Assembly: GCF_050589685.1 (NCBI RefSeq)
Contig: NZ_JBNGOS010000023.1
Location: 1-64,000 of the forward strand
DNA from: Saccharicrinis sp050589685
GTDB taxonomy: Bacteria > Bacteroidota > Bacteroidia > Bacteroidales > Marinilabiliaceae
Length of the DNA: 64,000 nt
Reading direction: 5' to 3'
Positions 19,806-29,369 of the stretch are shown piece by piece. Made by a program: the position numbers and the translations under genes. Below the pieces are notes generated by a model, which worked only from the letters and a program-made list of their open reading frames with translations, did no database searches and was not told the origin of the DNA. Positions within the stretch are counted from its first letter, which is position 1. Each line of letters begins with the position of its first letter.

Positions 19806-20801
19806 ATGAATGAGAATGTTGCCATAGACAAGTCGTCCTTAAGTATTATTGTGCCCGTTTATAAGGCAGAGAGATATTTAGATGAATGTGTGCAAAGTAT
19901 ACTTTGTCAAACGTTTAAGGATTTTGAGCTAATCTTGGTAAATGACGGTTCTCCGGATAATAGTGGCGTTATTTGCCAGAAATATGCGCAAAAAGATCAA
20001 AGGGTTAAAGTAATTCATAAGAAGAATGGAGGAGCCAGTTCTGCCAGGAATGCAGGATTGGATGTTGTTACAGGTGATTATATTGGATGGGTGGATGCAG
20101 ACGATAGGATTGCCCCGGATATGTTTGCCCGTTTGATGGGATTGATAAAAGAGTATGATGCGGATATTGCGGATAGTCAGTTTTATTGGGTAAATGGTAA
20201 TCAGTTAAAAAAAAGTGGATTAGATGAACCAATTGTTTACGGCGATGGTGATTTTATTTTTAAAGAGTTTTTTGCGGCTAGAATGAAACCAGGTCTGGTA
20301 ACTAAAGTGTATAGGAGTGAACTTTGGCATAATATTCGATTCCCACTAGGCAGAATACATCAGGATTGTTATGTGAATATGCGATTTGCGTTGATGCCAC
20401 TTAAATATGTAAGAACATCAGAAGCAAAATATTACTATATAATTAGAGATAACAGTATAACCACTACCAGAAGCGCAAAAGAATTACGACAGACGGTTTA
20501 TAGATATGATTATACCATGAAACTGGCAAAAGATGTGGCTACTTCTAAATTCGCCAAAAAAATATTGACCAAGGATGCGATAAATAGGTTAATAATTAGA
20601 TATTTTGATGTCTCAGTCAATTCCAATCTCAAGAACCAATATGTATATAATTATTTTATAAGAAAGAAATTAGGTTTTTCTTTGTTCCATTATCTCATTA
20701 CAGCAAGTTTACCTATTAAAACAAGAGTGAGCCTTTCTTTATTAATGCTAAATATGAAAAGTTTACAAATCTTTTTACATAAGAAATTTGGAAACCAATA
20801 A
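19806..20801 (+). CDS. Family 2 glycosyltransferase
   Basis: The 331-residue protein has a GT-A domain in the first 230 residues: LSIIVPVYKAERYLDECVQSI, ILVNDGSPDNSG, GGASSARNAGLD and the metal-binding GWVDADDRI. A basic C-terminal tail follows. It transfers a sugar to the lipid-linked intermediate at the cytosolic face of the membrane; specificity is unknown. It lies 12 bp from the next GT2 gene, which is only partly similar, so this is not a fresh duplication. Confidence 0.9.
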   Translation: MNENVAIDKSSLSIIVPVYKAERYLDECVQSILCQTFKDFELILVNDGSPDNSGVICQKYAQKDQRVKVIHKKNGGASSARNAGLDVVTGDYIGWVDADDRIAPDMFARLMGLIKEYDADIADSQFYWVNGNQLKKSGLDEPIVYGDGDFIFKEFFAARMKPGLVTKVYRSELWHNIRFPLGRIHQDCYVNMRFALMPLKYVRTSEAKYYYIIRDNSITTTRSAKELRQTVYRYDYTMKLAKDVATSKFAKKILTKDAINRLIIRYFDVSVNSNLKNQYVYNYFIRKKLGFSLFHYLITASLPIKTRVSLSLLMLNMKSLQIFLHKKFGNQ

Positions 20802-20813
20802 TATAACTTTGTT

Positions 20814-21869
20814 ATGAATAGCAATTTGAAACTTTCCGTTATTTTACCCATGTATAATGTTGCTCCATATGTTGAGCATTGTGTCAGAAGCATTGAAAAT
20901 CAAAATTTAGATAAAGAAGAGTTTGAGATTATATGTGTAAACGATGGTTCCCCGGATAACAGTGCAGATGTCGTTGCTAAACTTCAAAAAGAATTTGATA
21001 ATATTATCTTGATAAATCAAAAAAACCAAGGTGTATCCATGGCTCGAAATAAAGGTATTGATTCTGCCAAAGGTAAATACGTATTATTCGTTGACCCTGA
21101 TGATTGGATACATGAAAATTTATTGGGCGAAATGATGGAAGAAGTGGAAGAAAAAAAGGTGCAAATGGCAATTCCGGCTTATTCAATTCAAGACGCTACA
21201 GGAAAAGTTGAAACGTTAAAGAAATTTGATCAATACATAGGAAAAGTATATTCCGGAATTGAAGGCTATGACATAACACATAAAAAAGGGCAGTTGTTTG
21301 GAGGATTCGTTATCGGGATAATTATCGAAAACGCTTTTTTAAGAAAATATAATTTGCGATATCCGCAGAATGTTGTTTTGAATCAAGATGAAGCCTTTTT
21401 GGGTACACTACATTGTTTAGCTGAACGTTGTATTTTTGTAAAACAAGAATTGTATACTTCAGTTGAGAGAGCTGGTTCCGCCACTCGTTCAAATCAATTT
21501 ACAACAGATAGAGTAAGAAGAGGATTCAATTTAGCAGCGGTTTACCTAAAAGAATTGCAGGAGAAGGACTTTCTCAGTTTGGAACAGAAAAAATTTGTAA
21601 ATGGACCTGTGGCGCAGTTTGTAATTCTCGCTTTATCTTCTGCTGTCACTTCAAAGTCATGGTTCAAGATTAAGGAAGCAATAAATGATCTAAAAGTTAA
21701 TGGTATCGAAAAATTAAATTTGGAAGGATGCAAAGGGGATCATCTCATTTGTGGGAGGCCATTTAATATTTCGCCATATTTTGGCGTTTTGGTTTTGGCG
21801 TTTTATCTTAAAATAGATAGATGGTTATTAGACCCATATTTTAAAAAAAGAGCATCTAAATCTCAATAA
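20814..21869 (+). CDS. Family 2 glycosyltransferase
   Basis: The 351-residue protein carries the GT2 motifs LSVILPMYNVAPYVEHCV, CVNDGSPDNSAD, GVSMARNKGID and VDPDDWI, then a QDEAF segment around residue 190 where GT2 enzymes place the catalytic ED-type acidic pair. It should add another residue of the repeat unit. A TAACTTTG box ends 3 bp before the start codon, but given the 12-bp spacing from the previous gene I read the pair as one transcript. Confidence 0.9.
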   Translation: MNSNLKLSVILPMYNVAPYVEHCVRSIENQNLDKEEFEIICVNDGSPDNSADVVAKLQKEFDNIILINQKNQGVSMARNKGIDSAKGKYVLFVDPDDWIHENLLGEMMEEVEEKKVQMAIPAYSIQDATGKVETLKKFDQYIGKVYSGIEGYDITHKKGQLFGGFVIGIIIENAFLRKYNLRYPQNVVLNQDEAFLGTLHCLAERCIFVKQELYTSVERAGSATRSNQFTTDRVRRGFNLAAVYLKELQEKDFLSLEQKKFVNGPVAQFVILALSSAVTSKSWFKIKEAINDLKVNGIEKLNLEGCKGDHLICGRPFNISPYFGVLVLAFYLKIDRWLLDPYFKKRASKSQ

Positions 21870-21922
21870 TATTGAATAAGAAGTTGATGTCAATAATTAT
21901 ACTATCAGTAGACATATAAAAA

Positions 21923-23245
21923 ATGGTGAATGTAGTCGTTCCAAAAAATAATGAATCAGAGAGAAGGTATATTTTTAAAACATTGTTAAATGATTATCTT
22001 GGAATAGATTTTAATTTGGTATATGACGAAAATATCCAGCATTATTCTCTTAAGTTTGATGATTGTGAGCTTATCATTAAAGATTATTTTTTTGGTCAAT
22101 ACCCAGAGGCTTTATCTTATCTTAAAAAGGAGTCTTTACCCTCGGAAATAATTTATGCTAGTAATAAGTTTACATTTGAGAACGATATTCCGGTCATCTA
22201 TGGTTCCGGCAATATTTCTGTTACGGAAAACAAGGTGATTTGCGAGCTCGACATTTTTGCATCTTGTTTCTTTATGCTGACCCGATGGGAGGAATATGTA
22301 AATACAAACAGGGATGAGCATCAGCGATTTTTGGCTAAAGATAGTATCGCTTACAAAAATAATTTTTTGCATCGACCTGTTGTAAACGAATATGTGGAGT
22401 TTCTTTGGAATTTATTGGTTAAATCCGGCTTTAAAGGAGAAAGAAAAAAGAGATCGTATGAACTGGTACTAACACACGATATTGACCAGTTGGATTATCC
22501 CGGTATTTTTAAAATTATTGCTGGCGACATCGTAAAGCGACGAAATATAAAACTGGCCCAAAAACATTTTAATTACTTTAAAACATATAATAAAAACCCC
22601 TATGACACTTTTGATTTCATGATGACAGTAAGTGAAAAGTTAGGAGTTAAATCAAGGTTTTATTTTATGTCATCAGACTCAAAAAAATGGCCGGACAATC
22701 ATTTTTATGTCTATACAAAACGTTTTGAGCAAAAAATTAAAGAAATAAAGGAAAGAGGACATATTATCGGATTTCATCCCGGTTATTATACATGCGATGA
22801 TATGGAACGATGGGCTTACGAAAAACAACTGCTCGAAAAAACAAGCCAAGGGGATATTATTGAAGGCAGGCAACATTACTTAATGTTTAAGGTTCCGGAT
22901 ACTTTTAGATTATGGGACAAGAATGATATGCAGATCGATAGCACAATGGGGTATGCTGATCATGAAGGTTTTCGTTGCGGTACAGGGGATGTGTTTAATG
23001 TTTATGATTTTCTGGAGCAAAAAGAATTAAGATTAAGGGAGCGGCCGTTAATCATTATGGATGGGAATTTAGTGTCATACGGTATCAGTGAGGCGATTAG
23101 AAAAATTAAAGAATATATACATACAGCTAAGAAGTACAATTCGGTCATAACCATATTGTTTCATAATACCACTTTCTATGGGGAATATTGGAATGGTTAT
23201 GATAAGTTGTATACTGAATCATTAGGAATAAATAGTTCGTTGTAG
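21923..23245 (+). CDS. NodB-like polysaccharide deacetylase family protein
   Basis: The 440-residue protein has a roughly 175-residue N-terminal region without a recognised domain, then a NodB-like core beginning ELVLTHDIDQLDYP, where the H-D pair corresponds to the metal-binding motif 1. Later motifs are GFHPGYYTC (motif 2-like) and LFHNTTF near the end. No signal peptide is evident, so it probably acts in the cytosol, possibly on a lipid- or nucleotide-linked sugar. Relatives occur in O-antigen and capsule loci. Deacetylation is inferred from the fold; the substrate is unknown. Confidence 0.75.
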   Translation: MVNVVVPKNNESERRYIFKTLLNDYLGIDFNLVYDENIQHYSLKFDDCELIIKDYFFGQYPEALSYLKKESLPSEIIYASNKFTFENDIPVIYGSGNISVTENKVICELDIFASCFFMLTRWEEYVNTNRDEHQRFLAKDSIAYKNNFLHRPVVNEYVEFLWNLLVKSGFKGERKKRSYELVLTHDIDQLDYPGIFKIIAGDIVKRRNIKLAQKHFNYFKTYNKNPYDTFDFMMTVSEKLGVKSRFYFMSSDSKKWPDNHFYVYTKRFEQKIKEIKERGHIIGFHPGYYTCDDMERWAYEKQLLEKTSQGDIIEGRQHYLMFKVPDTFRLWDKNDMQIDSTMGYADHEGFRCGTGDVFNVYDFLEQKELRLRERPLIIMDGNLVSYGISEAIRKIKEYIHTAKKYNSVITILFHNTTFYGEYWNGYDKLYTESLGINSSL

Positions 23246-23348
23246 TATTATAAAAGATCAGCTGTAATGTTTTTGTAATATCAACCTATAGATTGCATAA
23301 CAAGGTTTTACATTTAAATGATAGCATAAAATTGATTAAAAGCAGGTA

Positions 23349-24470
23349 ATGATAGAAAGGAAAAAAATACTGCTCGTTTCTAGTTCGTTCTATCCCGAAA
23401 TATCTCCCCGCAGTTTCAGGGCAACTGAATTAGCGAAGGAATATAGCAAACGAGGTCATGAAGTAACGGTTATTACAAAGTCAAGAGAATTTGACTATGT
23501 GGATTTTCTGAAAAACCATCCGGTTAATTTAAAGATGTGGAAAAATTCCATGTTTTTAAATGTACCCTTAACAGGTATTAAAGCCCTTGATATAATAATG
23601 AGAGGTCTGTACAGGATATTATCAATTGTATTTGAATTTCCTGCAATAACAGAACTTTATAAAGTTAAAAGTTTCCTTAAGAAGGAAAATGGATATGACC
23701 TGCTGATATCTTTTGCCGTGCCACATCCAGTGCATTGGGGAACAGCTAAAGTACAAACGCCAAAACACCGTATTGCCAAAAAATGGGTAGCTGATTGTGG
23801 AGATCCGTACATGTTCTCGCGTTTTGACAGTTTTAGAAAACCCTTTTATTTTAAGTCTTACGAAATGGATTGGTGCACCAAATGTGATTTCGTCTCAATC
23901 CCGTTTATTGACTTAAAAACACAGTTTTATCCTCAGTTTGAATCTAAGATGGTTGAGATACCTCAGGGCTTTGATTTTGGGGAGATAAAGTTGAGTAAGA
24001 ATAGGAATGATCATGGAAAACCAGTTTTCTTGTTTGCGGGGTCAGTAATACCGGGCATTCGAGACTTAAACCAGTTAATGGAATTTTTGAAAAAATATGA
24101 CCAGGACTTCCTTTTTATTATTTATACGAATCAGAATGCGTATTACCAGGAGTACAAACGCATGCTGGGTGAAAGAATTGAAGTGCGTCCATATATTGAC
24201 CGACTGACATTGATATTTGAAATGAGCAAAGTCGATTTTCTGGTAAATGTGGATACGATACACGACAATGAAGAAAATATAAAAGCGATACCTAGTAAAT
24301 TAATCGATTATGCTTTGTCTGAAAGACCAATTTTAAACCTTAATTCAGCATCGTTGGATGAGGATAAAGTAAGTGCTTTCCTAAATAAAGATTACACTGA
24401 TCAACGAGTTATAGATAAAGCAAAATACGATATTCGTTTGGTTGCGGATAAATTCTTAAGTTTAGTTTAA
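23349..24470 (+). CDS. GT4-like (GT-B fold) glycosyltransferase
   Basis: This 373-residue protein begins KILLVSSSFYPEISPRSFRA, the N-terminal loop of GT-B enzymes, with EYSKRGHEVTVITK next. The C-terminal half has FLFAGSVIPGIRDLNQL and a donor-site region (IKAIPSKLIDYALSERPIL) where classical GT4 enzymes have an E-x7-E motif; that motif is weak here. The family is clear but the activity is less certain. It lies 9 bp before the polymerase-like gene, so the two are co-expressed. Confidence 0.82.
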   Translation: MIERKKILLVSSSFYPEISPRSFRATELAKEYSKRGHEVTVITKSREFDYVDFLKNHPVNLKMWKNSMFLNVPLTGIKALDIIMRGLYRILSIVFEFPAITELYKVKSFLKKENGYDLLISFAVPHPVHWGTAKVQTPKHRIAKKWVADCGDPYMFSRFDSFRKPFYFKSYEMDWCTKCDFVSIPFIDLKTQFYPQFESKMVEIPQGFDFGEIKLSKNRNDHGKPVFLFAGSVIPGIRDLNQLMEFLKKYDQDFLFIIYTNQNAYYQEYKRMLGERIEVRPYIDRLTLIFEMSKVDFLVNVDTIHDNEENIKAIPSKLIDYALSERPILNLNSASLDEDKVSAFLNKDYTDQRVIDKAKYDIRLVADKFLSLV

Positions 24471-24479
24471 GATATTTTT

Positions 24480-25706
24480 ATGATTGGTACAAGATCTATT
24501 GATAGACGTTATTTATACGGTTTGTTTTTTTTATGGCCGTTTTTAGGTTTTATGTCTGCAGTAGCAAATTATAATAGTAAAGATGCCAAAAGAATAGTCT
24601 ATCTATTTGTCATTTATTATGGTTTTTCATACGTGATCGGTAATCAATTTATGGATTCAAGTACTTACATAGACAGATTCCTTTATAATGGTACTTTACC
24701 CTTTAGCGAGCTATTTAAATTGGTAGGAGGATTATATAGTTCTGAAGATACCGTTGATATTGTTGAACCATTAATATCATTTATAGTTTCACGCTTTACA
24801 AATCACCATAGCTTTTTGTTTGCCGCATATGCTGCATTGTTTGGGTATTTCTACTTAAAATCGATTAACCTATTGTACGAAGATTACCGATTAAATTCAG
24901 GTTGGAATGCCAAAATATTTCTAGTTTTCTTTGTGTGCATTTTATCGGTTAATACTATAAATGGAGTTAGAATGTGGACTGCAGCATGGGTATTTTTTTA
25001 TGGTGCCTATCATGTAGTTCTTTATAAGGATAAACGATATATTATTCTGTCATTGGCAGCATGCTTGGTTCACTGGAGTTATATCACTGCAAATGCAGTG
25101 TTGATTGGATATATGTTGGCAGGAAACAAAAATATAATATACATACCGCTTGCCCTTGCGTCTTTTGTAGTGCCCAATATTCTTACTCCATATTTAGGTT
25201 CTGTTTCTGTGAGTGGATCAATTCAAAATAGGGTTAACAACTATACTAACCAGGAATATATACAAGGGGTTAGTGAACATGCTCAGCATGAACCATGGTT
25301 TATAACTCTAGGTAATGAAATGATCTTCTATTATCTGGTCGTAGCAATAACCATAATTTATTTGTATAATAGAAAAAAAAGCTTGCCGGCGGAAAAGAAT
25401 TTATTTAGTTTTATCTTGCTTTTTATATCTTTTGTAAACTTTGGAGGGGGTATTCCTTCTTTGGGAAACAGATTTAAAATGATTTTCCTGTTGTTCGGAA
25501 CTTTGTACGTGTTTCTATTTAGTCTACGCATGCATGATAGAAAAATACATCCTTTAACAATAACAGGACTATTTCCGATGGCATTATATGTAGCCGTTCA
25601 ATTCAGAATTGGATCGGAAGTAATTAATTCGTGGCTTTTCTTACCAGGACTTGGGCTGGCAGTATTCGCCCCGGGTATATCTTTGGCTGAATTACTTTTC
25701 TATTAA
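24480..25706 (+). CDS. wzy: EpsG/Wzy-like polysaccharide polymerase
   Basis: The 408-residue integral membrane protein has about 10-12 hydrophobic helices and large loops, including one with FMDSSTYIDRFLYNG and another with NGVRMWTAAWVFFYGAYH. The latter resembles the EpsG family segment in which an Arg lies before an aromatic helix. It would join flipped repeat units at the periplasmic face. It is the only polymerase candidate in the locus, which strengthens the call; sequence identity in Wzy proteins is always low. Confidence 0.78.
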   Translation: MIGTRSIDRRYLYGLFFLWPFLGFMSAVANYNSKDAKRIVYLFVIYYGFSYVIGNQFMDSSTYIDRFLYNGTLPFSELFKLVGGLYSSEDTVDIVEPLISFIVSRFTNHHSFLFAAYAALFGYFYLKSINLLYEDYRLNSGWNAKIFLVFFVCILSVNTINGVRMWTAAWVFFYGAYHVVLYKDKRYIILSLAACLVHWSYITANAVLIGYMLAGNKNIIYIPLALASFVVPNILTPYLGSVSVSGSIQNRVNNYTNQEYIQGVSEHAQHEPWFITLGNEMIFYYLVVAITIIYLYNRKKSLPAEKNLFSFILLFISFVNFGGGIPSLGNRFKMIFLLFGTLYVFLFSLRMHDRKIHPLTITGLFPMALYVAVQFRIGSEVINSWLFLPGLGLAVFAPGISLAELLFY

Positions 25707-25827
25707 AAAAATATAGTAAGTGTTACCTACTAATTTTATTTTCAGGTATACCTAAATTGTCGTATTGAATAATACCGGGTTTACGAAAATTAATTGAGGG
25801 GGTGCATGGTAACCAATAAATACATAT

Positions 25828-26958
25828 ATGGATATTCGTAAAGCGAAATCGCAACTGTTTCGTAATATAGTTAATATACCGGGATGGAGTACAAAGCGAA
25901 AGCTGATTGTAATTGAATCAGATGATTGGGGCAGTGTAAGAATGCCTTCGTTGGACGTGTTTAATAAGTTGGAGCGTAATGGTCTTGATTTAAGAAGCGC
26001 AGATGCCGAGCGTTTTAATTTGAATGATACCCTAGCTTCGAAAAACGACTTTGAAGGATTGTTTGATGTACTAACTTCAGTTAAAGATAAGAACAACAAA
26101 AATGCCGTTTTTACTCCTGTTTGTATCATGGCCAACCCAAATTTCGAGAAGATAAAAGAAGCAGATTACAAAGCGTATTTTTACGAGCCATTTACTGAAA
26201 CACTAAAGCGCAACAATGGTTGTGAAAAGTCACTTGAAAGTTGGAAAGAAGGGATAGAAAAAGATCTGTTTGTGCCGCAATTGCATGGACGCGACCATTT
26301 GAATGTTTCCGATTGGTTAAGAGACCTTAACAGCGGGAATGTAAAAACGAAACTTGCTTTTGACGAAGGTTTATGGGGATTTGTGCCCGACTCATTTCCT
26401 AAAGTGGATTATCAGGCAGCTTTTTTGTTAAACCATAAAGAAGACCTGGAATACCATAGTCAGCAAATAAAAGAAGGAATAAAACTTTTTGAAGACATAT
26501 TAGGATATAAAGCAGACTATTTTGTGCCTCCTAATGGGCAGTTTAATAATGAGTTAAATAGCGTGTTGTTTAGTTCTGGTATAAAATTCAGGTCTGCATC
26601 TAAAGTTCAGATTGAACCGATAGGTAATGGAGAAAACAGAAAAGTTTATCATTATCATGGTCAAAAGCATAAAAGTGGAATTACCTACATGACCCGAAAT
26701 TGTCTTTTTGAACCCGGTCAACATGGAAGAGATTGGGTAGATAGCTGTTTATTTGATATTAAAATGGCTTTTAGATGGAAGAAGCCCGCGATAATAAGTA
26801 CGCACAGAGTTAATTTTGTGGGTGGATTGAGTACTGAAAATCGTGATAATGGACTTAAGCAGTTGTCAGAACTACTTTCTGGTATCATAAAATACTGGCC
26901 GGATGCCGAGTTTATTACAACTGCCCAACTGGGAAAAATAATGAGCGCATCAAACTAA
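25828..26958 (+). CDS. NodB-like polysaccharide (de)acetylase family protein
   Basis: The 376-residue protein has LIVIESDDWGSVRMP near residues 25-40, where the acidic pair matches motif 1 of NodB-like enzymes. It also has PQLHGRDHLN (about 150-160), PPNGQFN and STHRVNFVGG near the C-terminus, a plausible set of metal ligands and catalytic residues. There is no signal peptide. Its stop codon overlaps the start of the DUF362 gene (TAATG), and that gene in turn overlaps an ATP-grasp gene, so the three are translationally coupled. A role in trimming an acetyl group before another substituent is added is inference. Confidence 0.72.
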   Translation: MDIRKAKSQLFRNIVNIPGWSTKRKLIVIESDDWGSVRMPSLDVFNKLERNGLDLRSADAERFNLNDTLASKNDFEGLFDVLTSVKDKNNKNAVFTPVCIMANPNFEKIKEADYKAYFYEPFTETLKRNNGCEKSLESWKEGIEKDLFVPQLHGRDHLNVSDWLRDLNSGNVKTKLAFDEGLWGFVPDSFPKVDYQAAFLLNHKEDLEYHSQQIKEGIKLFEDILGYKADYFVPPNGQFNNELNSVLFSSGIKFRSASKVQIEPIGNGENRKVYHYHGQKHKSGITYMTRNCLFEPGQHGRDWVDSCLFDIKMAFRWKKPAIISTHRVNFVGGLSTENRDNGLKQLSELLSGIIKYWPDAEFITTAQLGKIMSASN

Positions 26959-28289
26959 TGGATCGTTTCTTACATATCACAACCGTTTTTGACGAAGAGA
27001 ATAACCGAACAATCGAATACTTGTCCGAATTGTATAATGATAAAGACAGTTTGCAAGGGTTGATATCTGAAAGTATTCATTCCGGTTTGTCTAAAAACGA
27101 AATAGCGGGAAAAACAGTTCTGCTAAAACCCAACTGGGTGAAGCATTCGTATTATCCCGATGACGAAATATGTCTGCGCACACACGATAATTTTTTATTG
27201 GCAACATTGGAAATCATTCTTAAATGTAAACCAACTAAAGTTATTATTGGAGATGCCCCAATACAGGGCTGTCGATGGGATGAGGTAGTGCATGAGCAAT
27301 TGAAATGGCAAGTGAATGAACAAAGTAAGCAATACCAAATTCCGGTAAGTGTAAGGGATTTTAGGAGAAGGACTTATCAAGTGTCAGGAAACAATCCTGA
27401 ATCCGGAATCAGATCATTATCGGAGTATGTAATTTTTGATTTAGGTAAAGATAGTTATCTGGAAGAAATTACTACCAATAATAATAATTTCAGGGTAACC
27501 AATTATGACCCGGAACGTATGTCAACTGCACATTCGCCGGGAGTTCATAAATATTGCATTGCAAAGGAGTTTTTTGAATCGGACATAGTTATTTCATTAC
27601 CAAAAGTAAAAACTCACCAGAAGGCAGGGATAACCGGGGCGATAAAAAACCTAGTGGGCATCAACGGTGATAAAGATTTTTTGCCGCATCATAGGATTGG
27701 CGGTAAAAATATGGGGGGGGATTGTTACCCCGGAAAGTCACCGTTAAGGTATTGGTCAGAACTGGCTTTAGATAAAGCCAACCGCCGTCAAGGAACAAAG
27801 CAGTTTTGGATGTGGCAAAAGTTATCTTCTTTGTTATGGAAACTTTCGTTGCCGCAGCAGGAACACCAGATGGCTGCGGGGTGGTATGGAAACGATACAA
27901 CCTGGCGTATGGTGATGGATCTTAATAAAGTCGGTGAGTATGGGAGGATAGACGGTACGCTGTCGAAAGATAAATGCAGGCGTATTTACAGTTTATGCGA
28001 TGGTATTGTGGGAGGGCAAGGAGATGGGCCTCTGGAACCACAACCGTTAGCTTTAGGCGCCATTTCTTTTACAAATAATTCCTTCCTTAATGATAGGGCA
28101 ATGGCTGTTTTGATGGAATTAGACACGAATAAGATTCCGCTTTTGGCCAGGGAATATGAGGGTGATAAAGAAGGAAACAGCATACTGACCATTAATGGGA
28201 AAAGGTCAACCTTAAAAGATTTGTGCGCGTACTCAATAAAAGCTAAACCTCCAATTGGTTGGGAAAGGCACTTAAACAATATATTATGA
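26958..28289 (+). CDS. DUF362 domain-containing protein
   Basis: The 443-residue protein shows the DUF362 signature blocks VLLKPNWVKHS (about residues 53-63), VIIGDAPIQGCRWDEV and VISLPKVKTHQKAGITGAI followed by KNLVGING. DUF362 proteins have no settled biochemical function; some carry ferredoxin domains, but none is visible here. It overlaps the NodB-like gene upstream by 1 bp and the ATP-grasp gene downstream by 4 bp. That tight coupling points to a shared pathway step, probably polysaccharide modification. Confidence 0.85.
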   Translation: MDRFLHITTVFDEENNRTIEYLSELYNDKDSLQGLISESIHSGLSKNEIAGKTVLLKPNWVKHSYYPDDEICLRTHDNFLLATLEIILKCKPTKVIIGDAPIQGCRWDEVVHEQLKWQVNEQSKQYQIPVSVRDFRRRTYQVSGNNPESGIRSLSEYVIFDLGKDSYLEEITTNNNNFRVTNYDPERMSTAHSPGVHKYCIAKEFFESDIVISLPKVKTHQKAGITGAIKNLVGINGDKDFLPHHRIGGKNMGGDCYPGKSPLRYWSELALDKANRRQGTKQFWMWQKLSSLLWKLSLPQQEHQMAAGWYGNDTTWRMVMDLNKVGEYGRIDGTLSKDKCRRIYSLCDGIVGGQGDGPLEPQPLALGAISFTNNSFLNDRAMAVLMELDTNKIPLLAREYEGDKEGNSILTINGKRSTLKDLCAYSIKAKPPIGWERHLNNIL

Positions 28290-29329
28290 CAAAGATTGCA
28301 ATACACCATACCCCGGGATCTTTCAGCGACAGGTGGATAGCATACTGCGATGCCCAAAGGATTAACTACAAAGTGGTTAATTGCTACCAAAGCGATATTC
28401 TTAAGCAATTGGAGGACTGTGATGCATTGATGTGGCATTTTAATCACAAAGATTCAAAAGACAGTAAATTTGCCATTCAGTTATTAAATGCTGTTCAATG
28501 TTCCGGAAAAAAAGTATTTCCAGACTATCATACAGCCTGGCATTTCGATGATAAACTGGCTCAAAAATACCTTTTTGAATCATTGGAGCTGCCCCATGCG
28601 GCAACACACGTATTTTATTCCCCCAAGGATGCCAAGGAATGGATAAAATCAGCATACTTCCCAACGGTGTTTAAGTTACGTAATGGTTCTGGATCGGATA
28701 ATGTGAAGCTGGTGCGTTCCGGAGTGAAAGCTAAAAAACTAGTATCCAAGGCTTTTAGCAAGGGTTTTAAGCAATATGAGGGATGGAGCAATTTAAAAGA
28801 AAGGATTAGGAAATTCAGGGTTGGAAAAGCTTCAGTTTGGGATGTCGTTAAAGGTTTTATTCGATTAATTTATCCAACAAAATATGCCAGGGTAACCGGC
28901 CGGGAAAAAGGTTATGCCATGTTTCAGGATTTTATCCCCGGTAACGATCATGATATACGTGTTGTTGTGATAGGAGACAAGGCAGTGGCCATAAAACGCC
29001 TGGTTAGGGATCATGATTTTCGAGCTTCAGGTAGTGGGTTTATTGAGTATGATAAGGAATTGTTCAAAGAAAGTACCATTCAGTTATCGTTCGATATCTC
29101 CAAAAAGATGAATACGCAATGTGTTGCTTTTGATTATGTTTTTAAAAATGGTGAGCCTTTGCTGGTAGAGGTAAGTTATGGTTTCTCTCCTATAGGTTAT
29201 GACCCTTGTCCTGGATATTGGGATGAAAGTTTGACATGGTATGAAGGCGGTTTTGATATGTATGGATGGATGGTGGAAGATATTATAGCATCCGTCAAAA
29301 AAAATAAAGTTATTAACGCTGAATTGTGA
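28286..29329 (+). CDS. ATP-grasp family ligase
   Basis: I take ATG 28286, which overlaps the DUF362 stop as ATGA; an upstream in-frame TTG at 28259 is less likely. The roughly 347-residue product has ATP-grasp features: FPTVFKLRNGSGSDNVKLV (ATP-binding lysine and Gly/Ser-rich loop, near residue 130), MFQDFIPGNDHDIRVVVIGD with the hinge acidic residue, and QCVAFDYVFKNGEPLLVEV with metal-binding acidic residues. ATP-grasp ligases form amide or thioester bonds through acyl-phosphates. In this setting attaching an amino acid or similar group to a sugar is a reasonable idea, but it is not shown. Confidence 0.82.
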   Translation: MTKIAIHHTPGSFSDRWIAYCDAQRINYKVVNCYQSDILKQLEDCDALMWHFNHKDSKDSKFAIQLLNAVQCSGKKVFPDYHTAWHFDDKLAQKYLFESLELPHAATHVFYSPKDAKEWIKSAYFPTVFKLRNGSGSDNVKLVRSGVKAKKLVSKAFSKGFKQYEGWSNLKERIRKFRVGKASVWDVVKGFIRLIYPTKYARVTGREKGYAMFQDFIPGNDHDIRVVVIGDKAVAIKRLVRDHDFRASGSGFIEYDKELFKESTIQLSFDISKKMNTQCVAFDYVFKNGEPLLVEVSYGFSPIGYDPCPGYWDESLTWYEGGFDMYGWMVEDIIASVKKNKVINAEL

Positions 29330-29369
29330 CTTTTATAGGACATTTAAAAATCAATTCAACTTTATAAGG

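Noticed and set aside
20804..20811. Promoter between the two GT2 genes
   Set aside because: TAACTTTG ends 3 bp before the start codon and the genes are 12 bp apart in an operon; chance in AT-rich DNA is likelier.
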